Positions 42,162 through 51,491 are shown, numbered from the stretch's first letter. The stretch: DNA of 51,517 nt from Deltaproteobacteria bacterium (GCA_020056965.1 JAGVGT010000033.1:1-51517); one strand, 5' to 3'. Translations and numbers: made by a program. Notes: generated by a model from the sequence alone, not told the origin.

Positions 42162-42383
42162 ATGAGAGACCGGGTGGAATTGGCCTTGAACCAGATCAGA
42201 CCAACCCTCCAGAAGGACGGCGGTGACGTGCTGCTGGTGGACGTCGGCGAGAACGGGGTGGTCAAGGTGCGGATGACCGGCGCCTGCCGGGGCTGTCACA
42301 TGTCGGACGTAACCTTGCGCGAGGGGATTGAAAAGTTTCTGAAAAACGAGGTGCCGGAGATCACGGCAGTGGAGTCGGTCTGA
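42162..42383 (+). CDS. NifU C-terminal domain protein (Nfu type)
   Basis: 73 residues, a single Nfu domain: VELALNQIRPTLQKDGGDV, then CRGCHMSDVTLREGIEKFL with the CxxC pair that holds a transferable 4Fe-4S cluster. Stand-alone short Nfu proteins act as cluster carriers. AGGAGACAATCGCG precedes the ATG. It follows the phosphohexomutase gene by 73 bp and is convergent with rlmH, 10 bp apart with no terminator between them. Confidence 0.94.
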   Translation: MRDRVELALNQIRPTLQKDGGDVLLVDVGENGVVKVRMTGACRGCHMSDVTLREGIEKFLKNEVPEITAVESV

Positions 42384-42393
42384 GGAACCCCGT

Positions 42394-42861
42394 TTATTTG
42401 TGATAACCGCTGCCGGCCCGGATGCTGAAGGCCCGGTAAAGTTGCTCTATAATCAGCAACCGGGCCATCTCATGGGTGAAGGTCATCCGCGACAGTGACA
42501 GTTTATAATCGGCCCGGGCCAGCACCTCGGGCGCCAACCCCAGCGCCCCGCCGACCAGAAAGGTCAGGTGGCGTCGGCCGCCATCCTCCCATTCCCCAAC
42601 CTGCTTGGCCAGTTCCTCGGAGTTTACTGCCTTGCCGCCCGGATCGAGGGCCACCACCAGGGTCTTGGGGGTCAGATGGGCGAGCAAGGCCGCCCCCTCT
42701 TCCTGGCGGACCTGCGCCTCCGGCTTGCTGGCCGGCTTGACTTCCTTCAAGACCCGAATCTCGACTTCCGCGTAGTTGGTTAAGCGCCGCCGATAATCGT
42801 CGATGCCAGCGGCCAGGTATGCTTCACGGGTTTTGCCAAGGAAGAGAAATTCGAGACGCAT
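42394..42861 (-). CDS. rlmH: 23S rRNA (pseudouridine-1915-N3)-methyltransferase
   Basis: 155 residues, the usual RlmH length. SPOUT-class enzyme that methylates N3 of pseudouridine 1915 in 23S rRNA. It has the knotted-fold motifs LVVALDPGGKAVNSEELA, TFLVGGALGLAPEVL and LSLSRMTFTHEMARLLIIEQLYRA, ending GSGYHK as typical. An adjacent ATG exists at 42864; the one at 42861 is better placed after AAGGATC. The YkgJ-type gene lies 44 bp upstream on the same strand. Confidence 0.96.
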   Translation of the reverse strand: MRLEFLFLGKTREAYLAAGIDDYRRRLTNYAEVEIRVLKEVKPASKPEAQVRQEEGAALLAHLTPKTLVVALDPGGKAVNSEELAKQVGEWEDGGRRHLTFLVGGALGLAPEVLARADYKLSLSRMTFTHEMARLLIIEQLYRAFSIRAGSGYHK

Positions 42862-42904
42862 CATGATCCTTGCGAGCCCAGAGCCTTGCCGCCGGCAAGA
42901 CTGG

Positions 42905-43339
42905 TCAGCAGCTGGCCTTACCCTGCTGGCGGGCCAGAAAATCGGCGAGGATCTCGCGGAATTCAGCGTATTCCAAATCCCGTTTGATGCCCGGGCATGA
43001 GGCCCGGATCGCTGAAAGGTTGGCCTCGTCGGCCAGGATGCTGGGATGGAGTGGCCACTGCCCGCAACGCCAAGGCTTGCCGGGATGAATGGTGCAGCCC
43101 TCACGGAAGAAGATGCAGTGGCCATCGACGATCTTCATCTGCACTACATTGCCGGTGATCCGCAGATAGCGCCGGAACACCTCGTCCCGAGATAGCCTGA
43201 GATAGGCGACCAACCGCTCCTGGTCGTCCGGATCAAGGGAAACCGTAGTCTCGCCATGACAGCAATGCCCGCATTGCCGACATCTAAAAATCTTCTCCGA
43301 CAAATCAACTCTCCCGAAAATAGATGTCTCTGCCGCCAT
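42905..43339 (-). CDS. YkgJ-family cysteine-cluster protein
   Basis: 144 residues. The family motif is CRQCGHCCHG near residue 20, with further cysteines in GHCIFF, GCTIHPGKPWRCGQWP and SCPGI, all expected for the zinc- or iron-sulfur-binding CxxCxxCC proteins. Soluble; function unknown. The ATG at 43339 has no good ribosome site; a TTG near 43303 after GGGAGAG is an alternative start that keeps all cysteines. Located between the AlgH-type gene and rlmH on the same strand. Confidence 0.88.
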   Translation of the reverse strand: MAAETSIFGRVDLSEKIFRCRQCGHCCHGETTVSLDPDDQERLVAYLRLSRDEVFRRYLRITGNVVQMKIVDGHCIFFREGCTIHPGKPWRCGQWPLHPSILADEANLSAIRASCPGIKRDLEYAEFREILADFLARQQGKASC

Positions 43340-43402
43340 TGCGGCACAGCGGCTGTTTATATACCTGAACTTGGCGACTTAAACAAAACTTTTTTGGGTA
43401 GA

Positions 43403-43954
43403 TCAGGCCGAGCCGACCACATCACCGAAAATGGCAATGTCGATGCCGCCCAGACGGGCCGCCTGCTTCCATTTGCGCTGATCCGGGGTACGAAAGATCA
43501 CCTGGTAGTCGCCGGGCAGCACCAGCCAGCAATCTTCGGCCAGCTCCGCTTCCAGCTGCCCCGGCCCCCAACCGGAATAACCCAGGGCGAAGAGATAATC
43601 GACCGGCGCTTGCCCCCGGGCGATGTCCCTGAGAATCTCCACGTCATTGGAGAGGCGGATCTGCTCGGTCACCTCCAGATAGTGCGGGCACGCATAATCG
43701 GCTGAAAAGAGAAAAAACCCCGACTCCATCTCCACCGGCCCCCCCAGGTAGATGGGCGGCAGCGAGTGATTCGAAAACTCGATCCCGGCCCCCGCCATGA
43801 CCTCGGCCAGACTGTGGTCGGTCGGCTGATTGATGATCAGCCCCATAGCCCCCTCCAACTCGTTGTGGGCGCAAAGATAGACCACCTGCTGATGAAACCG
43901 GGGATCGGGCATCCGGGGGGTAGCGATCAGAAAACTTCCTTGCAGAGATTCCAT
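43403..43954 (-). CDS. YqgE/AlgH family protein (UPF0301)
   Basis: 183 residues: GSFLIATPRMPDPRFHQQVVYLC, GLIINQPTDHSL, PIYLGGPVE, and ALGYSGWGPGQLEAEL are the family signatures. Cytoplasmic, often annotated as a transcriptional regulator but without a DNA-binding motif; role not established. ATG 43954 has GGAG just upstream and begins the conserved MESLQGSF. Upstream of the YkgJ-type and rlmH genes. Confidence 0.94.
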   Translation of the reverse strand: MESLQGSFLIATPRMPDPRFHQQVVYLCAHNELEGAMGLIINQPTDHSLAEVMAGAGIEFSNHSLPPIYLGGPVEMESGFFLFSADYACPHYLEVTEQIRLSNDVEILRDIARGQAPVDYLFALGYSGWGPGQLEAELAEDCWLVLPGDYQVIFRTPDQRKWKQAARLGGIDIAIFGDVVGSA

Positions 43955-44231
43955 GCTCCATCCTGGTTCAGTTCGGCTCAAAGATTACTTTTGTCTGGCG
44001 GATCAAAGAATATATCGGGACTTACAAGCCGCGCGACAGCGACCAGCCCACCAGCCTTGTCGATTTTACGATGCTAAAGTTAACCTATTTTGCCCGTTAT
44101 GGCCATCACCATTGCCGCCCGGCGACTTCAACTCTTTAATCCTGGCCGGGTAGCGTTGTCTCTGGTCTCGGCCATGAGCCATTGTCTTGACTACTGGGCA
44201 TACTGGGGGGCTTCGCAAAAGAGGAAAAGTA

Positions 44232-45740
44232 ATGGTTTATTATGATGCCCTAACATCTGGCAATGGTTATAGTCATGATCAACCTTCACTTCATCAATCA
44301 GGACCGACGACACCAACAGATCAACCGATGCCTCTTTCACCATCTAGATTCGCCAGCCGGGCACTCATCCTGTTACTCTGCGCCATCCTCGTGACCATCC
44401 CGCCAATCCGTTCAGTGCAAGCCTTCTCGATCGGGGATGAACAGAAGGCCGGTGAACAGATTCAGGCCACAATCCATCAGGAATTCGCCCTGCTGGACGA
44501 TCCCGACATCAACCAGTATGTGAGCCGGTTGGGCCGGGAAATTCTTTCGGTGGCCGGCCCGCAGTACTTCGACTACCGATTTTACGTGATCAACGACCGA
44601 GACTTCAACGCCTTCGCGGCCCCGTCCGGGCTGGTCTTCGTGAACTCCGGCCTGATTGAAGCCATGGAGAACGAGAATGAACTGGTCGGGGTCCTGTCCC
44701 ACGAAATAGGCCATGTGGTCCGCCGCCACATCGCCGACCGCATCGAAAAGGGCACCAAAATCGGGATCGGCACTGCTGTCCTGATCCTGGCAGGGATAGC
44801 CTTGGGCGGCGGCAATCTTTCCGAGGCGGTCATTACCGGGGCCATGGCCACCGGGGCCTCAATGAACCTCAAGTTCAGCCGGGAGAATGAAGAGGAGGCG
44901 GACCGCCAGGCCTTCTCGTGGATGGTGCAAATGGGGCGCGACCCCAACGACATCCTTTCCATGTTGAACAAGATGCGCCGCATCGCCATCCTCAAGACCG
45001 GCAAAATTCCGTCTTATCTCCTCACCCACCCGGCCCCCGAACAACGGATCGACTACATCCAGGATTTGCTCCAGTCCGCCGAAACCCAACAAACCGCCAA
45101 TATTGCCGACAACTTTCGCTTCGCCAGAATCCGCTACCGCATAATGGTCAACACCAAGGACAGCACGACCCTCTTGCCGATCCTGCTTAAAAAGGCCGCC
45201 GGCACCGACGATGAAGCGAAAATGGCCCGCTACGGGCTGGCCCTGATTTACCAGCAGGATGGTAATTTCGCCAAATCCCGTCAATATTTCCAGGAATTGC
45301 TGGCTGGATATCCCAATCAAGCCATTTTGAAAACCGACCTGGGACTCGGCTATATCCGGGAGGGCAAACCGGCTGAGGCCCTGAAATTATTCAGCGCGGC
45401 CCATGTTGCCGATCCAGACGATGCCTATACAATTTTTCAGCTGGCCCGCACCCTGGAAGATACCGGGCAAACCGGTGCGGCCATCGAACTCTACCAAAGA
45501 ATGCTCAACCTCACTCCGACCTTTGCCGGCTTGAATTTCAGCTTAAGCCGGGCTCTTACCACCACCGGTCATGCCGATCAGGGCTATTATTTCAATGGCG
45601 TTGCCAACTGGCTGGAAGGCAACCTTGCCGCCGCCCGCTACCATCTGCAAAAGGCCATCGACACCTTGCCGGTCAATGATCCTTTAAGCGAAAAGAGCCG
45701 GGACCTGCTGACCAAGATCAAGCAACTGGAAAAACTATAA
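44232..45740 (+). CDS. M48 metalloprotease with TPRs (BepA-like)
   Basis: 502 residues. After about 32 polar residues comes a hydrophobic segment (SRALILLLCAILVTIPPI) acting as signal or anchor, then an M48 peptidase domain with zinc site HEIGH (VLSHEIGHVVRRH) and the third ligand in ENEEEADRQAF, and a C-terminal set of TPR repeats (about residue 325 to the end). This is the BepA/YfgC layout: a periplasmic quality-control protease and chaperone for outer-membrane proteins. ATG 44232 has a strong GAGGAAAAG site; ATG 44328 would give a more ordinary signal peptide but lacks a site. Confidence 0.92.
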   Translation: MVYYDALTSGNGYSHDQPSLHQSGPTTPTDQPMPLSPSRFASRALILLLCAILVTIPPIRSVQAFSIGDEQKAGEQIQATIHQEFALLDDPDINQYVSRLGREILSVAGPQYFDYRFYVINDRDFNAFAAPSGLVFVNSGLIEAMENENELVGVLSHEIGHVVRRHIADRIEKGTKIGIGTAVLILAGIALGGGNLSEAVITGAMATGASMNLKFSRENEEEADRQAFSWMVQMGRDPNDILSMLNKMRRIAILKTGKIPSYLLTHPAPEQRIDYIQDLLQSAETQQTANIADNFRFARIRYRIMVNTKDSTTLLPILLKKAAGTDDEAKMARYGLALIYQQDGNFAKSRQYFQELLAGYPNQAILKTDLGLGYIREGKPAEALKLFSAAHVADPDDAYTIFQLARTLEDTGQTGAAIELYQRMLNLTPTFAGLNFSLSRALTTTGHADQGYYFNGVANWLEGNLAAARYHLQKAIDTLPVNDPLSEKSRDLLTKIKQLEKL

Positions 45741-45895
45741 ATCGTCCGCCTCTTTACTGACCTGGATCAGCAGGCCAGCGACATGAACAAAAAGATTTCA
45801 CAATCTGATTTAGGTCGTCATCCCCGGGCGATTATGCTAGTTTTATAGAAGATTAGAATCCCTAAACCTGCATTAAATATTGTACGAGGAGCACC

Positions 45896-46573
45896 ATGGA
45901 GGAGTGGGCATTACTACTCAACAACCGCATTATCAGGCGCTTCGAAATTGATGAGGGCCAGTCTCTCACCATCGGCCGCGGAGGGGATGCGGACATAACC
46001 GTAGACAACAACGCCATCTCCCGCCAACATTCTTCCCTGGAACTGAAAGGCGGGACATATTACCTGACTGATCTGTATAGCCTCAACGGCACCAAGGTAA
46101 ACGGCCAGAAAATTGACTCGTCAGTCCCGATCAAAAAAACCGATTTGATCGAAATAGGTAAGTTTACCCTGAAACCGGCCGAGGACCTGACCACCGAAGA
46201 ACAAGTAGTATCATTCTCTTCTATAGAGGGTATGGATCAGACCATCTTCGTTAACTCACGGGTTCCCAAAAACCATCTTTCAGCCCAGGACACTCTGCGG
46301 GTTGTGGAAGGCTCCGCATCACCTTCTGCGCTAAAACTGACAAACGTTGACAGCGTCAAGGTCGGCAAGGACTCATCATGTGACATAGTTATATCCGGGC
46401 TGCTGGTCGCGAAGACCCAGTATTTCATAGGCCGAAACGGCGGCAGCTTCACGGTTACCCCAGGGTCCGGATGGCGTAAAGTTTTTCTTAATGGCGAGAA
46501 AATCAACCAGGAAATTAAACTGAAGAAAGGCGACGTAATCACCGTCGCCGGAACCTCGCTGCAGCTGGACTGA
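45896..46573 (+). CDS. FHA domain protein
   Basis: 225 residues. The N-terminal FHA domain (SLTIGRGGDADITVDNNAIS, RQHSSLEL, YSLNGTKVNGQ) binds phosphothreonine peptides. The C-terminal half (VKVGKDSSCDIVISG, YFIGRNGGSFTV, KVFLNGEKINQ) looks like a second, degenerate FHA fold. No membrane segment. GAGGAG precedes the ATG. The PP2C phosphatase follows 105 bp downstream, a common signalling pair; no Ser/Thr kinase gene is visible in the window. Confidence 0.93.
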   Translation: MEEWALLLNNRIIRRFEIDEGQSLTIGRGGDADITVDNNAISRQHSSLELKGGTYYLTDLYSLNGTKVNGQKIDSSVPIKKTDLIEIGKFTLKPAEDLTTEEQVVSFSSIEGMDQTIFVNSRVPKNHLSAQDTLRVVEGSASPSALKLTNVDSVKVGKDSSCDIVISGLLVAKTQYFIGRNGGSFTVTPGSGWRKVFLNGEKINQEIKLKKGDVITVAGTSLQLD

Positions 46574-46678
46574 CCTCCCCAACGCCAGAGCCTTCATGGA
46601 TTTCGAATCGGGCGGCAGTCATAATGGCGACTGCAAACGATAAGGATAGGAAGCCCGGCCCCGGCCTCCGACCGTCGA

Positions 46679-47452
46679 ATGTTGAGATTCCTAAGAAAAC
46701 TTTTTCGTTCACCACAAATTGCCCTGGCCAGCGCCGGCAGCAGCGACACCGGTATGGCGAGAGCCGGTAACGAAGACGCCTTCGCCATCCACCCGGATCG
46801 CCGTATCTTTATTGTCGCCGATGGTATGGGTGGCCACAATGCCGGTGAAATGGCCAGTCTCGCGGCGGTCAAAATCATCAGCGATTTTTTTTCCCCTGCC
46901 GTCATTAACTCCTTGCGGGGCAACGGTCCGGAAATCCGTCACTCCCTGGTCAAAAGTTTCAACCTGGCCAACGAGACGGTCATCGCCCTGGGCGCGGAAA
47001 AACCGGAATGGTACGGCATGGGCTGCACCCTGGTGGTGGCTTATTTAGACAACACCACCTTCCATGTCTGCCATGTCGGCGATGCCCGCTGCTACATATT
47101 GTCGGCCGGCACCTTTCGCCAGCTCACCACAGATCACACCAGCCTGAGCGAAATACCCAGCAGTTCGCCGACCGCTGCGGGGCAATCAGAAATACGGCCC
47201 AGCCGTCACGTGGTGACCAGGGTGATCGGCTACCCTTTCCCCGAAGCGCCGGACTATACGACCGGTTCCCTGCAGGCCGGAGACCGGTTTCTGTTGTGTA
47301 CCGACGGACTCTGGTCCATGGTCCCGGATAGCACCATTCTGCAGGTCATCAACGACTCACCAAGCCCGGCGATCGCCGTTGATCGCTTGATCGTGCTGGC
47401 CAATTCAAATGGCGGTCTAGACAATATCACCGGCGTGGCGATATTCACCTGA
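46679..47452 (+). CDS. PP2C-family serine/threonine phosphatase
   Basis: 257 residues with the full PP2C set: SDTGMARAGNEDAF, FIVADGMGGHNAGEMAS, HVCHVGDARCYIL, DHTSLSE, DRFLLCTDGLWSMV and GLDNITGVAIF; metal-binding aspartates are intact. It should dephosphorylate Ser/Thr phosphoproteins, perhaps those read by the adjacent FHA protein. The ATG at 46679 has a poor ribosome site, but no better start lies upstream in frame. Confidence 0.94.
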   Translation: MLRFLRKLFRSPQIALASAGSSDTGMARAGNEDAFAIHPDRRIFIVADGMGGHNAGEMASLAAVKIISDFFSPAVINSLRGNGPEIRHSLVKSFNLANETVIALGAEKPEWYGMGCTLVVAYLDNTTFHVCHVGDARCYILSAGTFRQLTTDHTSLSEIPSSSPTAAGQSEIRPSRHVVTRVIGYPFPEAPDYTTGSLQAGDRFLLCTDGLWSMVPDSTILQVINDSPSPAIAVDRLIVLANSNGGLDNITGVAIFT

Positions 47453-47608
47453 ACCCCACACCACGGGTGACTCAAAATTACCTGCACTGTCCCGCCAAAA
47501 CCCGACAGGACCGGCGCAAAGCTCAACATGTTTGACTTTAGTTCTGGCAACTGGTTTAATGTTCAAGTTTAATTAGAGATTGTAAGACATCAGGAACCAG
47601 AGGGCAGC

Positions 47609-48457
47609 ATGGATCGCAGATTCCACATCATCATCACCAGTGAACAGGGCCGGGCCAGAACTTTCGCCATCTCCAAGGGCATCCTGAAAAAAATGGCGGC
47701 GTTGATGGTTGTCGTCTCCGTCATCATTCTGGTCACGGGCGTCACCTATTCCATCGAAAAATTCAACCTGAACAAAATCAACACTCTGGAAAACAACGTC
47801 GCCAACCTGAGCACAACCAATCGCACCCTGCAAGACCAGAAGGACACCCAAATTTCCGGCGTTTACGGCGAACTGAGCCGGCGCAATCAGGTAGTCGAAT
47901 CAATCCTTTCCACCCTTGACATCTCCACCCCGCCTCCTTCCTCCGGCAAGGACAGTGGTGGTCCCTTCAACAGTATTGCCTCCCGCCCCTACGACGACCT
48001 GATTGCCCAAGTTGATCAAAAGCTTGAAACACTCCGGCCCTTGCCATTGGGTTACCCGGTAAAAACCAGTGAAATCTCCTCCAGCTTCGGGGCTCGGCTG
48101 GATCCGGTCAATGGCGAAACGGCCTTCCACGATGGCGTTGACCTGCGCGGTAATTACGGCGCCATGGTCAAGGCCACCGCCGATGGAAAGGTGATTGAGC
48201 AAGGATACAATGACGACTACGGTTGGTACGTGCTGCTCAACCACGGCAACAAGTTTACCACCCTTTACGCACATAACCAGAAAGTCCTGGCCAAACCTGG
48301 AGAAATGGTGCTCCGTGGTCAAACCATCGCCCTACTCGGCAACACCGGTAGAACCACCGGTCCCCATCTCCATTATGAAATTCGCCGCAACAACCGCCCC
48401 ATCAACCCGAGCAAGTACCTGAACATCGCCAGACTGCTCGTCGGCAATTTCGGTTAA
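47609..48457 (+). CDS. M23-family (LytM) endopeptidase, membrane-anchored
   Basis: 282 residues. Short cytoplasmic N-terminus, membrane helix near residues 30-50 (AALMVVVSVIILVTGVTY), a coiled-coil-like stretch (INTLENNVANLSTTNRTLQ), then a C-terminal M23 domain with HDGVDLRG, LYAHNQKV and GPHLHYEIRRNNRPINP, giving the metal ligands H-x3-D and HxH. It cuts or binds peptidoglycan cross-links. GAGGG precedes the ATG. The bactofilin gene follows 26 bp after it, a recurrent pairing in cell-shape loci. Confidence 0.94.
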   Translation: MDRRFHIIITSEQGRARTFAISKGILKKMAALMVVVSVIILVTGVTYSIEKFNLNKINTLENNVANLSTTNRTLQDQKDTQISGVYGELSRRNQVVESILSTLDISTPPPSSGKDSGGPFNSIASRPYDDLIAQVDQKLETLRPLPLGYPVKTSEISSSFGARLDPVNGETAFHDGVDLRGNYGAMVKATADGKVIEQGYNDDYGWYVLLNHGNKFTTLYAHNQKVLAKPGEMVLRGQTIALLGNTGRTTGPHLHYEIRRNNRPINPSKYLNIARLLVGNFG

Positions 48458-48483
48458 ATTATTCTCACTTGCGGAAGGGTTCG

Positions 48484-48945
48484 ATGAAGATTTTTTCTGA
48501 CAGCAAGGTTCCGGGTTCTGCCAGCATTCCCAACGCCATCAGCAGTATCATCGGGCAGGACATGAACATTGTCGGGGATATCTCCTTTAAAAGCAAAATC
48601 CAGGTCGATGGTCGATTACAGGGCAATCTCAGCGGAACCTGTCTGGTCTTGAGCGAATCTGGCCGGATCGTCGGCGACGTTGCCACCGACTCCTTGATCT
48701 GCTATGGCCAGATCGACGGGAATCTCACAGTCGGCAAACTTTTTCTAAAGAAAACCGGGGTCATCAACGGGAGGGTCGAAACCTCCGATCTCTCCGTGGA
48801 ATCAGGCGGCCGTCTGAACGGTGAGATCCGACCACGGAACCTTGGATCGGAGGATGCCCAGCAGGCTAAGGCCTCTCCTGCCACCTCCGAGCAGGAACCA
48901 CCCAGCCTGAACACCCACGCTAAACCTGGCCGGAGCGGGTCCTGA
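48484..48945 (+). CDS. Bactofilin
   Basis: 153 residues. A short N-terminal tail (MKIFSDSKVPGSASIPNAI) precedes the right-handed beta-helix of bactofilins (IGQDMNIVGDISFKSKIQV, GRLQGNLSG, GRIVGDVATDSLICYGQI, GVINGRVETSDLSVESGGRLNG) and a proline- and serine-rich tail. It polymerises into cytoskeletal filaments that position peptidoglycan enzymes. ATG 48484 is chosen over 48469 because GGAAGGG lies just upstream. Directly after the M23 peptidase gene. Confidence 0.95.
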   Translation: MKIFSDSKVPGSASIPNAISSIIGQDMNIVGDISFKSKIQVDGRLQGNLSGTCLVLSESGRIVGDVATDSLICYGQIDGNLTVGKLFLKKTGVINGRVETSDLSVESGGRLNGEIRPRNLGSEDAQQAKASPATSEQEPPSLNTHAKPGRSGS

Positions 48946-49072
48946 AAACTCGTCTTAAACCTTCCCGTCTGGCGTTGTATCTTTCAGTTGTTAGCGACCA
49001 GCTGGCGGTTCTCTCCTGCATTACATGCATTCTGCTAAGTCCAAACTCCAGCCGCTTCAATATTGAAATATT

Positions 49073-50422
49073 GTGAAAACTGCCCCCACCCCGCATATCC
49101 CCCTGGCCGAAAAAATGCGCCCCCGCCGCCTGGAAGACTTTGTCGGCCAGGACCAGCTGCTTGGCAATGACAAACTGCTCTGGCGGCTGCTCATGCAAGA
49201 ATCATTGCCCTCCTTGATTTTATGGGGTCCACCAGGAGTCGGCAAGACTACCCTGGCCCACCTAATAGCCCGTTCCAGCGGGGCCGAGTTCGTCTTTTTC
49301 TCGGCGGTCCTCTCCGGCGTCAAGGAAATCAGGGAAATCGTCAGACAGGCTCAAGCGACCATTGAGGCGAAAAATCTTCCTACCATTCTCTTCGTTGATG
49401 AAATTCACCGCTTCAACAAAAGTCAGCAGGATGCCTTTCTACCCCATGTGGAAAGCGGCCTCATCACCCTGATCGGCGCCACCACCGAAAACCCCTCTTT
49501 CCAGGTGATCGCCCCTCTGCTCTCCCGCTGCCGGGTTTTGGTCTTGAACCCACTCAGTCCGGAAAGTCTGGCCATGATCGTCACCAGGGCATTGCATGAC
49601 CGGGAAAACGGCCTTGGGCAATATCCCGTCGAACTCTCGCCGGAGGCCCTGGGACATCTGACCAGAATGGCCGATGGCGATGGTCGCCGCCTCCTCAACA
49701 ACCTCGAGGTGGCCTTCTCCATCACCACCCCGGATCAAAATGGCATCCGCAAGATTGATCTGCATACTGTCGAGGAGGCCATCCAACAGCGCACCCTCAG
49801 GTACGACACGGCCGGCGAGGAGCACTACAATCTCATTTCAGCCCTGCACAAGAGCCTGCGCGACAGCGACCCGGACGGCTCACTTTACTGGCTGACCAGG
49901 ATGCTCATGGCCGGAGAAGAACCACTCTACATCACCCGCCGCCTGATCCGCTTCGCTTCAGAAGACATTGGCAACGCCGACCCCCAGGCCCTGCTGATGG
50001 CCATCGGAGCCAGGGACAGCTACCAGACTCTGGGTTCACCGGAAGGAGAACTGGCCCTGGCTCAGGTGGTCATCTATCTGGCCACGGCCCCCAAGAGCAA
50101 CGCCAGCTATCTGGCCTTCAGCAGAGTCCGTCAGGAGATTGAGCGATCTGGCTCCCTGCCCGTCCCCCTGCAAATCCGCAATGCCCCGACCGAACTGATG
50201 AAATCCCTCGGCTACGGACGAGAATACCGCTACGCCCATGACGACCCCGAAGGAATTGTCCTGCAGGACCATCTCCCTTCCGAGCTGGCTGGGAAAAAAT
50301 TCTATGAACCAACCAATCGGGGGCACGAAGCAGTCATTAGCGATCGCCTTGCCAAGTGGCGCAAGTTGCTGACTGAGCGAGCGCGACAGCCTCTCCCACT
50401 AAACAGAAACAAAAAACCTTAA
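49073..50422 (+). CDS. rarA: Replication-associated recombination protein A (MgsA/WRNIP1 type)
   Basis: 449-residue AAA+ protein acting at stalled replication forks. Motifs: PLAEKMRPRRLEDFVGQDQL, Walker A GPPGVGKT, Walker B ILFVDEIHRFNKSQQDAFLP, sensor 1 IGATTENPSF, and the MgsA C-terminal domain (YNLISALHKSLRDSDPDGSLYWL). GTG start at 49073 with a weak ribosome site; AATATTGAAATATT just upstream is a small palindrome. Monocistronic on its strand. Confidence 0.95.
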   Translation: MKTAPTPHIPLAEKMRPRRLEDFVGQDQLLGNDKLLWRLLMQESLPSLILWGPPGVGKTTLAHLIARSSGAEFVFFSAVLSGVKEIREIVRQAQATIEAKNLPTILFVDEIHRFNKSQQDAFLPHVESGLITLIGATTENPSFQVIAPLLSRCRVLVLNPLSPESLAMIVTRALHDRENGLGQYPVELSPEALGHLTRMADGDGRRLLNNLEVAFSITTPDQNGIRKIDLHTVEEAIQQRTLRYDTAGEEHYNLISALHKSLRDSDPDGSLYWLTRMLMAGEEPLYITRRLIRFASEDIGNADPQALLMAIGARDSYQTLGSPEGELALAQVVIYLATAPKSNASYLAFSRVRQEIERSGSLPVPLQIRNAPTELMKSLGYGREYRYAHDDPEGIVLQDHLPSELAGKKFYEPTNRGHEAVISDRLAKWRKLLTERARQPLPLNRNKKP

Positions 50423-50767
50423 AGACTTCCGCAGGTCAGTTTTGTGGGTGATGGCCGGGCAGGAAAATATCGCAGCCCCGTCACTGCCCGGACCTTGGTC
50501 AAACGTGATCTGCCTTATCATGTGAAGTGAGCCTTGCCGATCCGGAAGGATGTCTTGCCACTGGATCAAGTTCATCCGGCGTAGAATGTCGTACTCTCCT
50601 TTGATATTGACTGCTGAATTTGCCAATCGACATTCCCCATCTCCCCGGATTAGCCGACTTACCAACGCTTCGAACCAGCCTTGTCGCCGCGACTAACCAG
50701 AATTACTTTTAAGGTAAAAGGTTGGATTAGTACAGAGGGTAAACCAATGATAAAGGAGGTAACGGCT
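50423..50767. other. Intergenic region upstream of the hsp20 gene
   Basis: 345 bp. An imperfect inverted repeat, GGCCGGGCAG / CTGCCCGG (about 50452-50491), follows the rarA stop and could end that transcript. I see no convincing gene; a frame open on the minus strand (50399-50665) has no family resemblance and no ribosome site. No clear heat-shock promoter consensus was found. Confidence 0.4.
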
Positions 50768-51220
50768 ATGTTAGGATTAGTACCATACAGAAGAACTGGA
50801 CTTCCGGATGTGTTCAAGGAAATGGAGGATATTGCCAGAGGTTTCTGGCCAGAGTTGGCCATACGTGATCTTACCACCGGAGGTGAATTGGAGTGGGCTC
50901 CTCGGCTGGATGTAACCGAGACCGAGAAGAATATTGAGGTCAAGGCTGAACTTCCGGGCATGGAAAGAAAGGACATTGACATAACTCTTGATCGCGGTCT
51001 GCTGATGATCAAGGGTGAAAAGAGGGAGGAAAAGGAGAAGAAAGATCGTTATTATCATACGGTTGAGCGGCGTTACGGGACATTCTGTCGCTCCGTCCGC
51101 TTGCCGGCCGAGGTAAAGGAGGAAAAAATCGAAGCGACCTTCAAGGATGGTGTGCTGACGGTAACCTTGCCCAAGATCGAAGCCGAGATCAAGAAGGTTA
51201 CCCACATTGACGTACATTAA
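50768..51220 (+). CDS. Small heat-shock protein, Hsp20/alpha-crystallin family
   Basis: 150 residues. A variable N-terminus (MLGLVPYRRTGLPDVFKEME) precedes the alpha-crystallin domain (WAPRLDVTETEKNIEVKAEL, GMERKDIDITLDRGLLMIKG, ERRYGTFCRSVRLP, FKDGVLTVTLPK). The short C-terminal tail lacks an obvious IxI motif (it ends VTHIDVH). The frame is open from 50681, but the ATG at 50768 has AAAGGAGGT at ideal spacing. It holds unfolding proteins as a cytoplasmic ATP-independent chaperone. Monocistronic. Confidence 0.95.
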   Translation: MLGLVPYRRTGLPDVFKEMEDIARGFWPELAIRDLTTGGELEWAPRLDVTETEKNIEVKAELPGMERKDIDITLDRGLLMIKGEKREEKEKKDRYYHTVERRYGTFCRSVRLPAEVKEEKIEATFKDGVLTVTLPKIEAEIKKVTHIDVH

Positions 51221-51255
51221 AACGGTCGGCGGCTGAAGAGCTAACCGTTAATAGA

Positions 51256-51284
51256 AAGGGGGGCAGGTAACTGGCCTCCCCCTT
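51256..51284 (+). terminator. Probable terminator of the hsp20 gene
   Basis: AAGGGGG (51256-51262) and AGG pair with CCT and CCCCCTT (51278-51284). A T-rich stretch follows about 12 bases later rather than directly, so it may be a weak terminator. Confidence 0.5.
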
Positions 51285-51310
51285 CCTGTTACTATCTTCT
51301 TTTTTACCAG

Positions 51311-51345
51311 TCATTGCGAGGAGCGCAGCGACGAAGCAATCTCCT
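51311..51345. repeat. CATTGCGAGGAG dispersed repeat
   Basis: TCATTGCGAGGAGCGCAGCG followed by ACGAAGCAATCTCC: a single complete copy of the family at 271-417 and 29702-29789. Confidence 0.85.
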
Positions 51346-51436
51346 GGCGGCTGGCACACCCTATATTCCCCCACAATCCATATCACCATTGCCCCTAGTT
51401 AGTTGGGCTTGTGAGCTATCTCCCCGATTAATAACC

Positions 51437-51475
51437 AAAAAAAATCCTTCCTGGCATATAGCCGGGAAGGATTTT
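51437..51475 (-). terminator. Terminator of the rRNA operon
   Basis: AAAATCCTTCCTGGC (51441-51455) pairs with 51461-51475 with one G:T; on the minus strand a run of eight Ts ends it. It lies 16 bases after the 5S rRNA end. Confidence 0.88.
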
Positions 51476-51491
51476 AAACAAAAGAAATGAA

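Noticed and set aside
50399..50665. 88-residue minus-strand open frame
   Set aside because: It overlaps the end of rarA, has no ribosome site and no recognisable domain; it may be a chance frame or an old remnant.
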